The notes below the pieces were generated by a model. It was given only the letters and a program-made list of their open reading frames with translations. It was not told where the DNA came from and ran no database searches. From the NCBI GenBank assembly GCA_001306305.2, contig CP155577.1:992001-1056000 (forward strand): DNA of 64,000 bases, read 5' to 3'. This stretch comes from Citromicrobium bathyomarinum. Its GTDB lineage: Bacteria; Pseudomonadota; Alphaproteobacteria; Sphingomonadales; Sphingomonadaceae. A program made the translations under genes and the position numbers. This document shows positions 1-8,407 of the stretch, piece after piece (the stretch's first letter is position 1; each line of letters opens with the position of its first letter).

Positions 1-2094
1 ATGCTGCGCCAATACGAACTTGTTGAAAGGGTCAAGGCCTACGACCCGGACGCCGATGAGGCGATGCTCAACCGTGCCTATGTGTACACCGTGCAGAAGC
101 ACGGGACGCAGAAGCGCGCGAGCGGGGACCCCTATTTCAGTCATCCGGTAGAGGTCGCCGGGCTGATGACCGATCTGCGCCTCGACCAGCAGACCATCGC
201 CACCGCGCTGCTGCACGACACGGTCGAGGACACGCTCGCCACGATCGAGGATATTGAGGCCAATTTCGGGCCGGAGATCGCGCGGCTGGTCGATGGCGTG
301 ACCAAGCTCTCCAAGATCGAGCAGCTGCCCGAGAACGAGCGCGCGGCGGAAAACCTGCGCAAGTTCCTGCTCGCGATGAGCGAGGATATCCGCGTGCTGC
401 TGGTCAAGCTGGGCGACCGGCTGCACAACATGCGCACGCTCCACTTCATCAAGAACGAGGACAAGCGCCGCCGGATCGCGCGCGAGACGATGGATATCTA
501 CGCCCCGCTGGCGGAGCGCGTGGGCATGTACGAATACATGCGCGAGATGCAGGCGCTCGCGTTCGAGCAGCTGGAGCCGGAAGCGTACGCGACGATCACC
601 GGACGGCTTGCGGAAATCCGCAGCCAGGACAGCGGGCAGGTCGATGCGATCGCGCTCGCGATCAAGCAGGCGCTGGCCGAGGCGGGGCTCAGCGTCGAGG
701 TGTCAGGGCGCGAGAAGCACCCCTATTCGATCTGGAAGAAGATGGCCGAGAGGCATCTGCCGTTCGATCAGGTGACCGACATTTTCGCGTTTCGCGTGAT
801 CACCGAAAGCGTCGAGGACTGCTACCGCGCGATGGGCGTGCTGCACACAGTGTGGCAGTTCATTCCCGGCAAGTTCAAGGATTACATCTCCACCCCCAAG
901 AGCAATGGCTATCGCAGCCTGCACACCTCGCTGATCTACGAGAATTCGATGCGGGTAGAGGTGCAGATCCGCACGCAGGAAATGCACCGGACCAACGAGT
1001 TCGGGCTCGCAGCGCACTGGGCGTACAAGCAGCATGACCGGCCCGACGGGCAGGTCGGCTGGTTGCGCGACCTGATCGAGATCGTCGACGCCAGCCATGA
1101 CCCCGACGAGCTGCTCGAACATACGCGGCTGGCAATCTATCAGGACCGCATCTTCGCGTTCACCCCCAAGGGGGCGCTGTTCCAGTTGCCCAAGGGCGCG
1201 ACCCCGGTCGACTTCGCGTTCGCGGTGCACACCGATCTGGGTGCGCAGACGGTCGGCGCGAAGATCAACGGGCGGCACATGCCGCTGCGCACCCCGCTGG
1301 CGAACGGCGATGTGGTGGAGATCATCAAGGGCAGCGAGGCGGAGCCGCAGCTATCCTGGCTGGGCTTCGTGGTGACGGGCAAGGCGCGCGCCGCGATCCG
1401 CCGGGCGGTGCGCAACAAGGAACGCGAAGATGTCGCTGAACTGGGCTCCAAACTCTACGACCAGATCGCCGCGCGCACCCCGGCCAAGGTCGGCAAGAAG
1501 GCGCTGCGCGAGGCGCTGAAACGCCTCGGCATGGAGGAAGAGGAAGACCTGATGTATGCCATCGGGGCGGCGCAGATCACCGATCACGAGGTGATGGAGG
1601 CGCTGGTCCCCGGCAGCACCGCCGATTTCGAGGATGACCCGGACTGGGGACGGCACAAGAAGCAGGCGCTTTCCATCCGCGGGCTCAAACCCGGCAATGC
1701 CTACACGCTCGCCCAGTGTTGCCACCCGGTGCCCGGCGACCGGATCGTCGGGCTGCGGCGCAAGGGGGAGAGTGTGGAGGTGCACAATATCCAGTGCCTC
1801 AGCCTTGCCAGCGGGATCGACAACGACTGGCTCGATCTCGACTGGGGCAATCGCTCTGGCCTTGCGACCGGGCGGCTGTCGGTGACGCTGTACGACCGGC
1901 GCGGCACCATTGCCGAGATGGCCAATATCGTTGCGCGTAACAACGCCGATGTCCGCAGCCTCGACAAGGTGCGGATCGAAGACCCCTTCGCGACCTACGA
2001 GATCGATATCGAAGTCCAGGATCTCGCCCACCTCACCCGCATCCTCAGCGCGCTGAGGGCGAGCGATGCGGTGGCCCAGGCCGACCGGATATGA
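1..2094 (+). CDS. rsh: Bifunctional (p)ppGpp synthetase/hydrolase, Rsh/SpoT type
   Basis: The product has 697 residues, the usual size of the single Rsh of alphaproteobacteria, which makes and degrades the stringent-response alarmone (p)ppGpp. An HD hydrolase domain lies at the N-terminus with the His-Asp pair near residues 72-73 (L-L-H-D-T-V-E-D-T). The synthetase domain carries S-N-G-Y-R-S-L-H-T near residue 301, a TGS domain follows at about 383-445, and a C-terminal ACT domain occupies about 620-697. HD and synthetase motifs both look intact, so a bifunctional enzyme is expected. The window opens exactly on the ATG, so the promoter is not visible. The stop overlaps the apparent original start of the next, broken gene. 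Confidence 0.95.
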   Translation: MLRQYELVERVKAYDPDADEAMLNRAYVYTVQKHGTQKRASGDPYFSHPVEVAGLMTDLRLDQQTIATALLHDTVEDTLATIEDIEANFGPEIARLVDGVTKLSKIEQLPENERAAENLRKFLLAMSEDIRVLLVKLGDRLHNMRTLHFIKNEDKRRRIARETMDIYAPLAERVGMYEYMREMQALAFEQLEPEAYATITGRLAEIRSQDSGQVDAIALAIKQALAEAGLSVEVSGREKHPYSIWKKMAERHLPFDQVTDIFAFRVITESVEDCYRAMGVLHTVWQFIPGKFKDYISTPKSNGYRSLHTSLIYENSMRVEVQIRTQEMHRTNEFGLAAHWAYKQHDRPDGQVGWLRDLIEIVDASHDPDELLEHTRLAIYQDRIFAFTPKGALFQLPKGATPVDFAFAVHTDLGAQTVGAKINGRHMPLRTPLANGDVVEIIKGSEAEPQLSWLGFVVTGKARAAIRRAVRNKEREDVAELGSKLYDQIAARTPAKVGKKALREALKRLGMEEEEDLMYAIGAAQITDHEVMEALVPGSTADFEDDPDWGRHKKQALSIRGLKPGNAYTLAQCCHPVPGDRIVGLRRKGESVEVHNIQCLSLASGIDNDWLDLDWGNRSGLATGRLSVTLYDRRGTIAEMANIVARNNADVRSLDKVRIEDPFATYEIDIEVQDLAHLTRILSALRASDAVAQADRI

Positions 2095-2452
2095 CCGCGC
2101 TGCTGGCCTATATCACGTCCAGCTGGCCATCCCCGAAGGCGGAGAGGATAGCGCGCGCGCCTTCTTCGTCGATCTGATCGGCATGCGCGAAGTGGCCAAG
2201 CCCGACACGCTCTCGCCGCAGGGCTGATGGTTCGCGGCGGGCGAGGTCGCGCTGCATCTGGGCGTCGACCCCGATTTTACCCCTGCGACCAAGGCGCATC
2301 CCGCGTTCCTCACCAGCGATCTGGATGCTCTGCGCGTGCGGCTTGAACAGGGCGGTGTGGCCTGCCGCGACGACAAGCCCGTGGCAGGCTACCGCCGCTT
2401 CTTCACCGCCGACCCATTCGGCAACCGGCTGGAGTTCATGCAGAAGGTCTAG
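2066..2452 (+). pseudogene. Broken VOC (glyoxalase/bleomycin-resistance fold) gene
   Basis: The reading frame from about 2102 to 2452 encodes a complete VOC-fold small protein, from Y-H-V-Q-L-A-I-P to D-P-F-G-N-R-L-E-F-M. It has an in-frame TGA at 2225-2227, where relatives usually have Cys or Trp before W-F. The ATG at 2091, overlapping the rsh stop in the common ATGA way, is out of frame. Removing one GC dinucleotide around 2097-2100 would restore M-T-A-A-G-L-Y-H-V-Q, so there seem to be two lesions. An ATG at 2066 inside rsh is in frame and may be used for a 53-residue fragment. Family assignment is from recognised motifs; pseudogene status is inference that sequencing error could undermine. 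Confidence 0.75.
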
Positions 2453-2982
2453 CGGTTGGCGAGATCCGCAGCCCGGGGCCAGTGCATGCGATAGCGCACT
2501 TCGTCGGGCGCCTTGTCCCAGTCGGAGATGAGCCTTTCGGCGATCTCCCCGCCGAGCGCGCGGTAGAAGCCGACCGCAGCTTCGTTGCGTTCGAACACCC
2601 ACAGGTAGAGCCCTTTGTGCCGATCGCGCGCGGCGACCCGCCGTGCGGCCTCGCTCAGCAGCGCCTTGCCCACTCCCTGTCCGCGCACCGATGCGGCGCT
2701 GTGCAGGTTGTCGACGAAGCCGCCCCAGCCGGGCTCGCGCTCGTGGAACAGGCTGGCGAAGCCGATGATCCCCTGTTCGCTTTCGGCGACGACAACCTCA
2801 AGGTCGTCCGGCCCGGCGGTCAGACGCTCATGCCACACCGCGCGTCGATCTTCCTCCACCGGCCCGGCGAGATAGGCGGGGTCGAGGATGCCGGCATAGG
2901 CGCCGCGCCAGTTGGCCGTGTGCAGCGCCGCGATCGCGCCTGCATCGCCAGCATCGGCAGTGCGAAGCGCAAATGTGCTCAC
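2449..2982 (-). CDS. GNAT family N-acetyltransferase
   Basis: The 177-residue protein fits a single GNAT domain that transfers an acyl group from acetyl-CoA to an unknown amine. The acetyl-CoA loop is visible as R-G-Q-G-V-G-K-A-L-L near residues 100-110, and a late Y-L-W-V-F-E-R-N-E-A-A-V-G-F-Y stretch matches the typical C-terminal half. The start is GTG at 2982, chosen because it overlaps the stop of the upstream cyclophilin gene (GTGA), implying translational coupling. Its stop at 2449 overlaps the end of the convergent VOC pseudogene. The substrate cannot be told from the sequence. Confidence 0.85.
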   Translation of the reverse strand: MSTFALRTADAGDAGAIAALHTANWRGAYAGILDPAYLAGPVEEDRRAVWHERLTAGPDDLEVVVAESEQGIIGFASLFHEREPGWGGFVDNLHSAASVRGQGVGKALLSEAARRVAARDRHKGLYLWVFERNEAAVGFYRALGGEIAERLISDWDKAPDEVRYRMHWPRAADLANR

Positions 2983-3968
2983 TCGGCGTCCGTCCTGCGC
3001 ACGGGCACCGGGATATTGCAGACGTCCGCCCCGCCGGCAGGCTGGATGAAGAACGGATCGCGCCGGTTGGCGCGCGCATCGGCATAGCGCGCGAAGCTCT
3101 CGCTCGCGGTGGAGAGGTATTCGAAGTGCGGCTGCTCGCTCTCGGGCAGATCGGCGGCCATGCGGACCGAGACGATCGGCACGCGCTTGCTCTCGTCCTC
3201 GTAGAAGCCGAGCGGGCCTGTGCCACGCGGCAGGCTGGAGAGGTATTCGATCCCTTCCACGATCCGGCCCACGACCGCGATATTGCGGTCGAGATGGCGC
3301 GGCGCGTGGCCGATCACGGTGTAGAGCTGCGATCCGTCGCCGGTATCGGGCGACATGTTGCGACCCACGCCGACCATGCCGTAGCAGTGCACCGGCCACT
3401 GGACCGCGAGATGCATTCCCTGCACGCCGGCAATCGGCCAGCCGTCGCGAAAGCTCGCAAAATCGGCATAGGCGTCGGTCATCATCGGGGCGGGCCAGTC
3501 CTCGAACACCTGCGGCTGGCGCTTGGCCTGCAGCACCGGTCCGGTGAGCCAGTTGGGCGATCCGGCGACATACTCGCCCTCGGTCATCACCTTCAGCCCC
3601 TCGGGCACGGGCTTGGGCTCGACGCCCATCTCCGGGTCGGGCTGGCCCCACTGGACCACGTAATTGTCCTGCACGCGCAGGATCTGGCTGCCGTCCCAGT
3701 AATTCGCGCGGGCGAGGGTGCGGATGTTCGCGACCCAGCCCTGGCTGAAGGGCGCGCCGATCAGCTGCATCACGATCCTGCGCTCGGTCCCGTCGTCGAG
3801 CGGGGGCAGCGTCATTACCACCAGGTTCTCCGGATCGATGGCGATCCAGTCATCGGTGGGCGCCGAGCTTACGATTTCGCCCGGGGACGGCGGAGGTGCT
3901 TCGGCTTCTTGCGCGAAGGCGGTACTGGCGAGCGCAAGAGCGGCACTGGCGGCAAAAAGAATACGCAT
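2979..3968 (-). CDS. Exported cyclophilin-type peptidyl-prolyl isomerase
   Basis: The 329-residue protein begins with a clear signal peptide (M-R-I-L-F-A-A-S-A-A-L then A-F-A-Q near residue 20), so it should act in the periplasm. The body resembles the extended cyclophilin proteins of sphingomonads, with V-V-Q-W-G-Q-P-D, G-M-V-G-V-G-R and R-N-I-A-V-V-G-R-I-V-E-G as core motifs. Cyclophilins catalyse cis-trans isomerisation of prolyl bonds in folding proteins. I chose ATG 3968 rather than upstream in-frame starts because it places the signal sequence at the N-terminus. It is translationally coupled to the GNAT gene. Confidence 0.82.
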   Translation of the reverse strand: MRILFAASAALALASTAFAQEAEAPPPSPGEIVSSAPTDDWIAIDPENLVVMTLPPLDDGTERRIVMQLIGAPFSQGWVANIRTLARANYWDGSQILRVQDNYVVQWGQPDPEMGVEPKPVPEGLKVMTEGEYVAGSPNWLTGPVLQAKRQPQVFEDWPAPMMTDAYADFASFRDGWPIAGVQGMHLAVQWPVHCYGMVGVGRNMSPDTGDGSQLYTVIGHAPRHLDRNIAVVGRIVEGIEYLSSLPRGTGPLGFYEDESKRVPIVSVRMAADLPESEQPHFEYLSTASESFARYADARANRRDPFFIQPAGGADVCNIPVPVRRTDAE

Positions 3969-4071
3969 TGGCTTCCCCCTCATGGCGAGCAGCGCGAAAC
4001 AATCCGGAGCGGAGCGCATCGCCGCCCCAGATTGCGTCCTCGCGATGCTCCCCGCAATGCCGAACGCAAAT

Positions 4072-4476
4072 CTAGCGGTCGACCATGTCTTCCAGCGCAT
4101 GCATGTCGTCGTCCGAGAGGCCGAAGTGATGGCCGATCTCGTGGATCACGACATGCCGCACCAGGTGCTCGAGAGTCTCATCGCCGCGCTCTGCCCATTC
4201 GTCGAGAATCGGGCGACGGAACAGGCGTATGCGGGTGGGCAGCGTGCCCGACATCTCAATGCTCCGCTCGGTCAGCGCGTGGCCCTCGTACACACCGGTC
4301 AGTTCGAAGGGATCTTCCATTCCCAGCTCGCGCAGGGTCTCCTCGTCGGCGAAGTCCTCCACCGCGAACACCACATCGCCCAGCTGTTCGGCAAAAGCCT
4401 GCGGAAGCGCGGCGATCGCCGCCCGGCCAAGCGCTTCCATCTCGTCCAGCGTCACGGGAAGTCCGAATTCTCTCAT
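4072..4476 (-). CDS. Small zincin-like (MMP-like domain) metallopeptidase family protein
   Basis: A 134-residue protein with the zinc-protease signature H-E-I-G-H-H-F-G-L-S-D-D near its C-terminus (about residues 112-123), matching the small alphaproteobacterial predicted Zn-dependent protease family (PF06262). It has no signal peptide, so it is probably cytoplasmic. The first His and the Glu of HExxH are present, and the second His with a downstream Asp could complete the metal site. Substrate and role are unknown. It is a single gene beside tRNA-Ser, with a 103-base gap before the cyclophilin gene. Confidence 0.82.
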   Translation of the reverse strand: MREFGLPVTLDEMEALGRAAIAALPQAFAEQLGDVVFAVEDFADEETLRELGMEDPFELTGVYEGHALTERSIEMSGTLPTRIRLFRRPILDEWAERGDETLEHLVRHVVIHEIGHHFGLSDDDMHALEDMVDR

Positions 4477-4558
4477 GCCCGGTGCCTAGCGGAGCATCCG
4501 CGTCTTGCGAAGCGCACGGAACGCAGCTAGGTGCGCTCCCTTCCCGAACGGGCGATGC

Positions 4559-4649
4559 GGAGCGGTGGCCGAGTGGTCGAAGGCGCACGCCTGGAAAGTG
4601 TGTATACGGTAACCCCGTATCGAGGGTTCGAATCCCTCCCGCTCCGCCA
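4559..4649 (+). tRNA. tRNA-Ser(GGA)
   Basis: A 91-base cloverleaf. The acceptor stem GGAGCGG pairs with CCGCTCC, the CCA end is encoded, and the anticodon arm CACGC/GTGTG encloses loop CTGGAAA with anticodon GGA. A long variable arm typical of class II tRNAs pairs around TACGG/CCGTA, and the T arm is GAGGG-TTCGAAT-CCCTC. It reads UCC/UCU serine codons. Its 3' end is followed by a truncated integrase, a common arrangement for tRNA-targeted islands. Confidence 0.96.
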
Positions 4650-4650
4650 C

Positions 4651-4667
4651 GGGCCTTTTTAAGGCCC
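4651..4667 (+). terminator. Hairpin after tRNA-Ser
   Basis: GGGCCTT and AAGGCCC form a perfect 7-bp stem around a TTT loop directly after the tRNA CCA end. The position suggests a processing or termination signal; the T-run after the stem is weak. Confidence 0.5.
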
Positions 4668-4808
4668 TTCAATCACCTCCAGATCCGTGCGGAAAGCTTT
4701 GCAATTCCGCTGTTTGCGACTCCTATCCGGTCCAGCCCATTTCACTCCTAGCTAGATGCGTGTCGGGGTATTTTGGGGGTAACGAACGGACCGAACTGGG
4801 GGTATCGG

Positions 4809-5450
4809 ATGCTGACGGACAAGGCGGTGCGCGCTGCTGCTTCGAGAGACAAGGCTTATAAGCTTGCCGACAGCCGCGGATTGCATCTTCACGTGTCTGC
4901 CAGCGGCCACAAAAGCTCGCGCTACAAATACCGGTTCGAGAACAAGGAACGTCTATTGACCTTGGGTGCATACCCCGAGGTATCGCTGGCCGATGCTCGC
5001 GAGAAACGCGATGAGGCGAAGAAGATCCTGCGGGATGGTCGCGACCCCCGGCACAGCGCGAAGCGCAGCCGGCTGATCGGCCGGAACGATTCGGCAAGGT
5101 CGTTCGAGGAGATGGCCCGCGCCTGGCATGCACTTCAGGTTGCGCGCTGGAAACCGGTGCACGCCAACGATGTCATCACCAGCCTTGAACGCGACGTCTT
5201 TCCGCATCTGGGCGCGATGCCGCTGGCTGATATCGACAAGCCGCTTCTCCTCTCGGTTCTGCGCAAGGTGGAGAAGCGCGGTGCCATCGAAACAGCGCGG
5301 CGGATGAAGCAGCGCGTGGCAGCGATCTACCGCTACGCGTTCGCAGAATTTCGCTCGAATTTGGGGCGACCCGAGGCCATGCCCGACATAACTCGCACCA
5401 TGAAAGTCAAATTTTCCAGTAGAATCGATCGCGCTTTGGAAAAGCCATAA
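4809..5450 (+). pseudogene. Truncated tyrosine-recombinase (P4-type) integrase
   Basis: 213 residues match the N-terminal half of P4-type phage integrases. First comes the DUF4102 arm-binding domain (about 1-85, with L-A-D-S-R-G-L-H-L-H-V and L-G-A-Y-P-E-V-S-L-A-D-A-R), then the SAM-like core-binding domain (about 95-190). Full-length members have about 400 residues; here the catalytic domain with its R-H-R-Y residues is absent, and the frame ends at the start of an AT-rich stretch. ATG 4809 is preferred over an earlier in-frame start because it begins at the conserved L-T-D-K-A-V motif. The gene points away from tRNA-Ser, as integrases of tRNA-inserted islands do. It should be inactive as a recombinase. 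Confidence 0.85.
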
Positions 5451-5600
5451 TATTTATATAATTGAATTTCTTACTATCTGATTTTGTATATTCTTTATTC
5501 CCTCGGCGAGAAAATTCAATCGTCTTGGAGTGAGATAATGCGATCGGGTAAAAAGAGCTACAAATCGATTTTTACAAAACCTAAGTCCGAAATTCTTATT
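5451..5600. other. AT-rich gene-free stretch at island scar
   Basis: About 150 bases rich in A and T, in sharp contrast to the flanking high-GC DNA, lie between the truncated integrase and the carboxylase remnant. I see no convincing gene, promoter or terminator. It is probably leftover foreign DNA from an integrated element. Confidence 0.55.
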
Positions 5601-6600
5601 TTAAATTCGGCTCCACCACGCATAGGACGGCCTCGACCTGCACCTGCCCGCCCTCGCTGGCGTTGAGGTCGGTCACAGTCCCGTCGAAGGGCGCGGTGAG
5701 CGCGTGCTCCATCTTCATCGCCTCGAGTACCATAAGGCGCTGTCCGGCAGTGACGGTGTCACCGTCGGCCACATCGACAGCGATGACCTTGCCCGGCATG
5801 GGAGCGAGGATGGCACCGTCGCCGGCTGCTGCTGCGCCCGAACCGCGCGACTGGCGTTCGAAGACAAAGCTTTGCCCGCCGGCGAAGACCACCGCGTGCT
5901 TGGGGTCGACGAAACCCGTCGCATCGGCTGCCGTCGTTGCCCGAGCAGCCGAGATATACCGCGTCTCGCCCCTGTGATGGAGTGTCGCACCAAGCACGCT
6001 CGGTGCGTTCAAGCGCAGGCCGATGGGCAGGCCTTCGTGCTGCTTGGCATCGGCCAATGCTACAAAGTCGGCAGCGCTCTGCCAGATGGCGTCCCCGGCT
6101 TCGTCCGAAGAAACCAGCGTTTCGATTTTGGCGGCGATGAAGCCGGTATCGAGATTCGCTCCGTCGAAATCCGCGTCTCTCAGACAGTTCGCGATGAAGG
6201 CGGCGTTGGTCTTCACCGGCCAGATCTCCACGCTTTCCGCGATATCTGCCAATTGGTCGATCGCCTCGCTACGGCTTTCGCCCCAGACAACGAGCTTTGC
6301 AACCATCGGATCGTAGAACGGCGAGATTATGTCGCCTTCCTCGACGCCGGTCTCGATCCTACCTTCGGTGCCGAGGTCGAAATGATCGAGCCTGCCGGTC
6401 GAGGGCAGGAAGCCGCCATTGGGATCTTCGGCATAGAGCCGCGCTTCGATGGCGTGGCCGTTGATCGACAGCTCCTCCTGCTTCAGCGGTATAGGCTCGC
6501 CGCTGGCGACGCGCAGCTGCCACTCCACCAGGTCCACCCCGGTGATCTCCTCGGTCACCGGATGCTCCACCTGCAGGCGGGTGTTCATCTCCATGAAGAA
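5596..6600 (-). pseudogene. 5'-truncated biotin-dependent acyl-CoA carboxylase alpha subunit
   Basis: From 6600 leftward the minus strand encodes the C-terminal two-thirds of an acetyl/propionyl/methylcrotonyl-CoA carboxylase biotin-containing subunit. It starts inside the ATP-grasp domain at F-F-M-E-M-N-T-R-L-Q-V-E-H-P-V-T-E and continues through the biotin-carboxylase C-domain (I-E-A-R-L-Y-A-E-D-P). It ends in a biotinyl domain with the biotin-lysine motif E-A-M-K-M-E-H-A-L near 5710. Roughly the first 270-300 residues, including the N-domain and glycine-rich loop, are missing. The upstream codons belong to an oppositely oriented flhB tail. The last few codons (P-N-L-K) may come from the AT-rich segment. 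It cannot encode a working carboxylase; paralogue identity is not resolved. Confidence 0.85.
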
Positions 6601-6601
6601 G

Positions 6602-6762
6602 ATATTGCGAAAGACAACGACATTCCGATTATCGAGAAACCGCCGCTCGCGCGTGCACTGCACGCCAGCGCCAAGCTCGATCAGCCGATCCCGGCAGAGC
6701 ATTACCTCGCCGTGGCCGAAATCATCTCCTACGTGATGAAGCTCGCGCAAGGACGGCGGTAG
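6602..6762 (+). pseudogene. flhB: C-terminal fragment of FlhB
   Basis: The plus-strand frame ending at the TAG at 6760-6762 encodes about 52 residues diagnostic of the FlhB C-terminus: I-A-K-D-N-D-I-P-I-I-E, then P-P-L-A-R-A-L-H, P-A-E-H-Y and A-V-A-E-I-I-S-Y-V-M. FlhB is the export-gate substrate-specificity switch of the flagellar type III secretion system, normally about 350-380 residues with four membrane helices and an N-P-T-H self-cleavage site. All of that is missing here. The sequence switches near 6600 to a carboxylase gene on the other strand. It has no start or ribosome site and cannot be functional; a complete flhB would have to lie elsewhere. Confidence 0.88.
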
Positions 6763-6800
6763 CAACCGCGCCTTTGCGCCTCGCCGCCGATGCGGAGGGT

Positions 6801-7217
6801 CTAGACCTCGATATCGAATTTAGCCAGTTCGACGCGCACGCGCAGTTCGATATCGGCGATGATTTCGGCAAGCACAGGATCGGCGGGCTGCTCGACCTGA
6901 GCGACCCATTCGGCCAGCTGCTCCAGCCGTTCGGGCGTCACCTCGCCGGTGGCCAGTTCCACCTGCAGCGCTTCGAGTTCGTCGAGCCCGTCCAAACCCT
7001 GTTCGGCCATCTGCCGGCGGCGTTCGCGGTCTGGATCATAGGCGGCAAGAGTCACCAGCATCTGCACCGAACCCAGCGGCTGGCCGGGCTGGACGGCAGG
7101 CTGTTGCGGCACCTGCGCGGTGGGCACGTCCGGCTCTTCCCCGAGGTTGAACGTCGGGGTCTTGCGGGCGAACCCCGCAAGCAAAGCCGGGGCAGGCAAC
7201 AGCGCGCTGATCTGCAC
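6801..7217 (-). CDS. fliX: FliX-like flagellar assembly regulator
   Basis: A 138-residue protein whose C-terminal half resembles FliX: L-D-E-L-E-A-L-Q-V-E-L-A-T-G, then A-E-I-I-A-D-I-E-L-R-V-R-V-E-L-A-K-F. In Caulobacter FliX couples early basal-body assembly to FlbD activity and is divergent from flgI, exactly the arrangement here. The start is GTG at 7217. The 83-base divergent region with flgI contains one of the shared C-T-A-T-A-A elements. As the FlbD in this cluster is degenerate at its ATPase motifs, the FliX-FlbD relationship may differ from the Caulobacter one. Confidence 0.78.
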   Translation of the reverse strand: MQISALLPAPALLAGFARKTPTFNLGEEPDVPTAQVPQQPAVQPGQPLGSVQMLVTLAAYDPDRERRRQMAEQGLDGLDELEALQVELATGEVTPERLEQLAEWVAQVEQPADPVLAEIIADIELRVRVELAKFDIEV

Positions 7218-7258
7218 GATAAACTCCTACCAAAGTGCGATTCTTGTCCTCCTCTATT

Positions 7259-7265
7259 CTATAAG
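7259..7265 (+). promoter_or_regulatory. Flagellar TATAAT-like element, fliX/flgI divergent region
   Basis: C-T-A-T-A-A-G preceded by a pyrimidine-rich run lies 35 bases before the flgI ATG. It is the least perfect copy of the element found before most flagellar operons in this window. No TTGACA-like -35 is seen. Confidence 0.4.
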
Positions 7266-7300
7266 AAAGAGAAGCCATTTTGGTAAACAGGAACGAGAAT

Positions 7301-8407
7301 ATGCGCATTGTGACAATGGTCGTCACCGCTTTGGCCCTGCTTCTCGCAGCGCCCGCGCAGGCCCAGTCAGGTTCGCGGATCAAGGACATCGTGGATGTCG
7401 AGAACGTGCGCACGAACCAGTTGGTCGGCTACGGCCTCGTGGTCGGCCTCGCCGGGACCGGAGACCGCACCCGCAACGTCCCGTTTACCGAGGAATCGCT
7501 GCAATCAATGCTCGAACGCATGGGTGTGAGCGTGCGCGACATGCAGCTGCGGACCAAGAACGTCGCCGCCGTCACCGTCACCGCGACCCTGCCGCCTTTC
7601 GCGCGTGCCGGTTCGCGGATCGACGTGCAGGTCTCGGCGATGGGCGATGCGACCAGCCTACAGGGCGGCACGCTGCTCATCTCCCCCCTGCGCGCCCTGA
7701 ACGGAGAGATCTTCGCGGTCGCCCAGGGCCCGCTCGCCGTCTCGGGCTTCAAGGCTCAGGGCGCAGGTGCCAGCATCAGCCGTGGTGTTTCGACCTCCGC
7801 GCGGATCGCCGGTGGTGCGATCGTGGAGCGTGAGGTTCCCTATGTGCTGGGCAGCGCGGACAGCCTCAAACTGGCGCTCAAGAACCCCGATTTCACCACC
7901 GCCGATCGTATCGTAAGGGCGATCAACCAGCGCTTCCCGGGTGCGGCGCGGATGCTCGATCCGGCGACGGTCGAGCTGGGCGGGGCGGGCGGCTATGGCG
8001 GCTCGCTTCTCCAGCTCCTGCCCGAGATCGAGAACCTCCCGGTCGATGTCGACCAGCCTGCGCGGATCGTCGTGAACGAGGCGGCGGGCACGGTGGTGAT
8101 GACCTCCGACGTGCGGATCAGCCCGGTGGCGATCGCACAGGGCGGGCTGACGATCAGCGTCGCCGAAAGCCCGATCGTATCGCAGCCCGGCCCGTTCTCC
8201 GGCGGAGAGACCACGGTGGTGCCGCGCACCCGGCTGGAGGTAGATGACGGCAGCGGGGCCTCGCTTGCGATGCTGGAACAGGGCACCTCGCTCCAGTCGC
8301 TGGTCAACGGCCTCAACCGGCTGGGCGTGTCGCCGCGCGACCTGATCACGATCCTTCACGCACTCAAGGGCGCGGGCGCTCTGCAGGCGGAGATCACGAT
8401 CCAATGA
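7301..8407 (+). CDS. flgI: Flagellar P-ring protein FlgI
   Basis: The 368-residue product forms the periplasmic P-ring around the flagellar rod. A signal peptide spans residues 1-22 (ending A-Q-A), followed by the conserved R-I-K-D-I-V-D-V-E, G-Y-G-L-V-V-G-L-A-G-T-G-D and, near the end, G-V-S-P-R-D-L-I-T-I-L. Length is normal for FlgI. ATG 7301 is chosen because it starts the signal peptide; an in-frame earlier start at 7280 would bury it. It leads an operon with the rod-binding and FlbY-like genes, and its stop overlaps the next ATG. Confidence 0.95.
   Translation: MRIVTMVVTALALLLAAPAQAQSGSRIKDIVDVENVRTNQLVGYGLVVGLAGTGDRTRNVPFTEESLQSMLERMGVSVRDMQLRTKNVAAVTVTATLPPFARAGSRIDVQVSAMGDATSLQGGTLLISPLRALNGEIFAVAQGPLAVSGFKAQGAGASISRGVSTSARIAGGAIVEREVPYVLGSADSLKLALKNPDFTTADRIVRAINQRFPGAARMLDPATVELGGAGGYGGSLLQLLPEIENLPVDVDQPARIVVNEAAGTVVMTSDVRISPVAIAQGGLTISVAESPIVSQPGPFSGGETTVVPRTRLEVDDGSGASLAMLEQGTSLQSLVNGLNRLGVSPRDLITILHALKGAGALQAEITIQ

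Noticed and set aside
5607-5618. Possible attachment-site copy of the tRNA-Ser 3' end
   Set aside because: Only 10 of 12 bases match and it lies in carboxylase coding sequence; too weak to annotate.
5484-5666. 60-codon frame in the AT-rich stretch
   Set aside because: Its second half is antisense to the carboxylase remnant, it has no clear ribosome site and it resembles no family.
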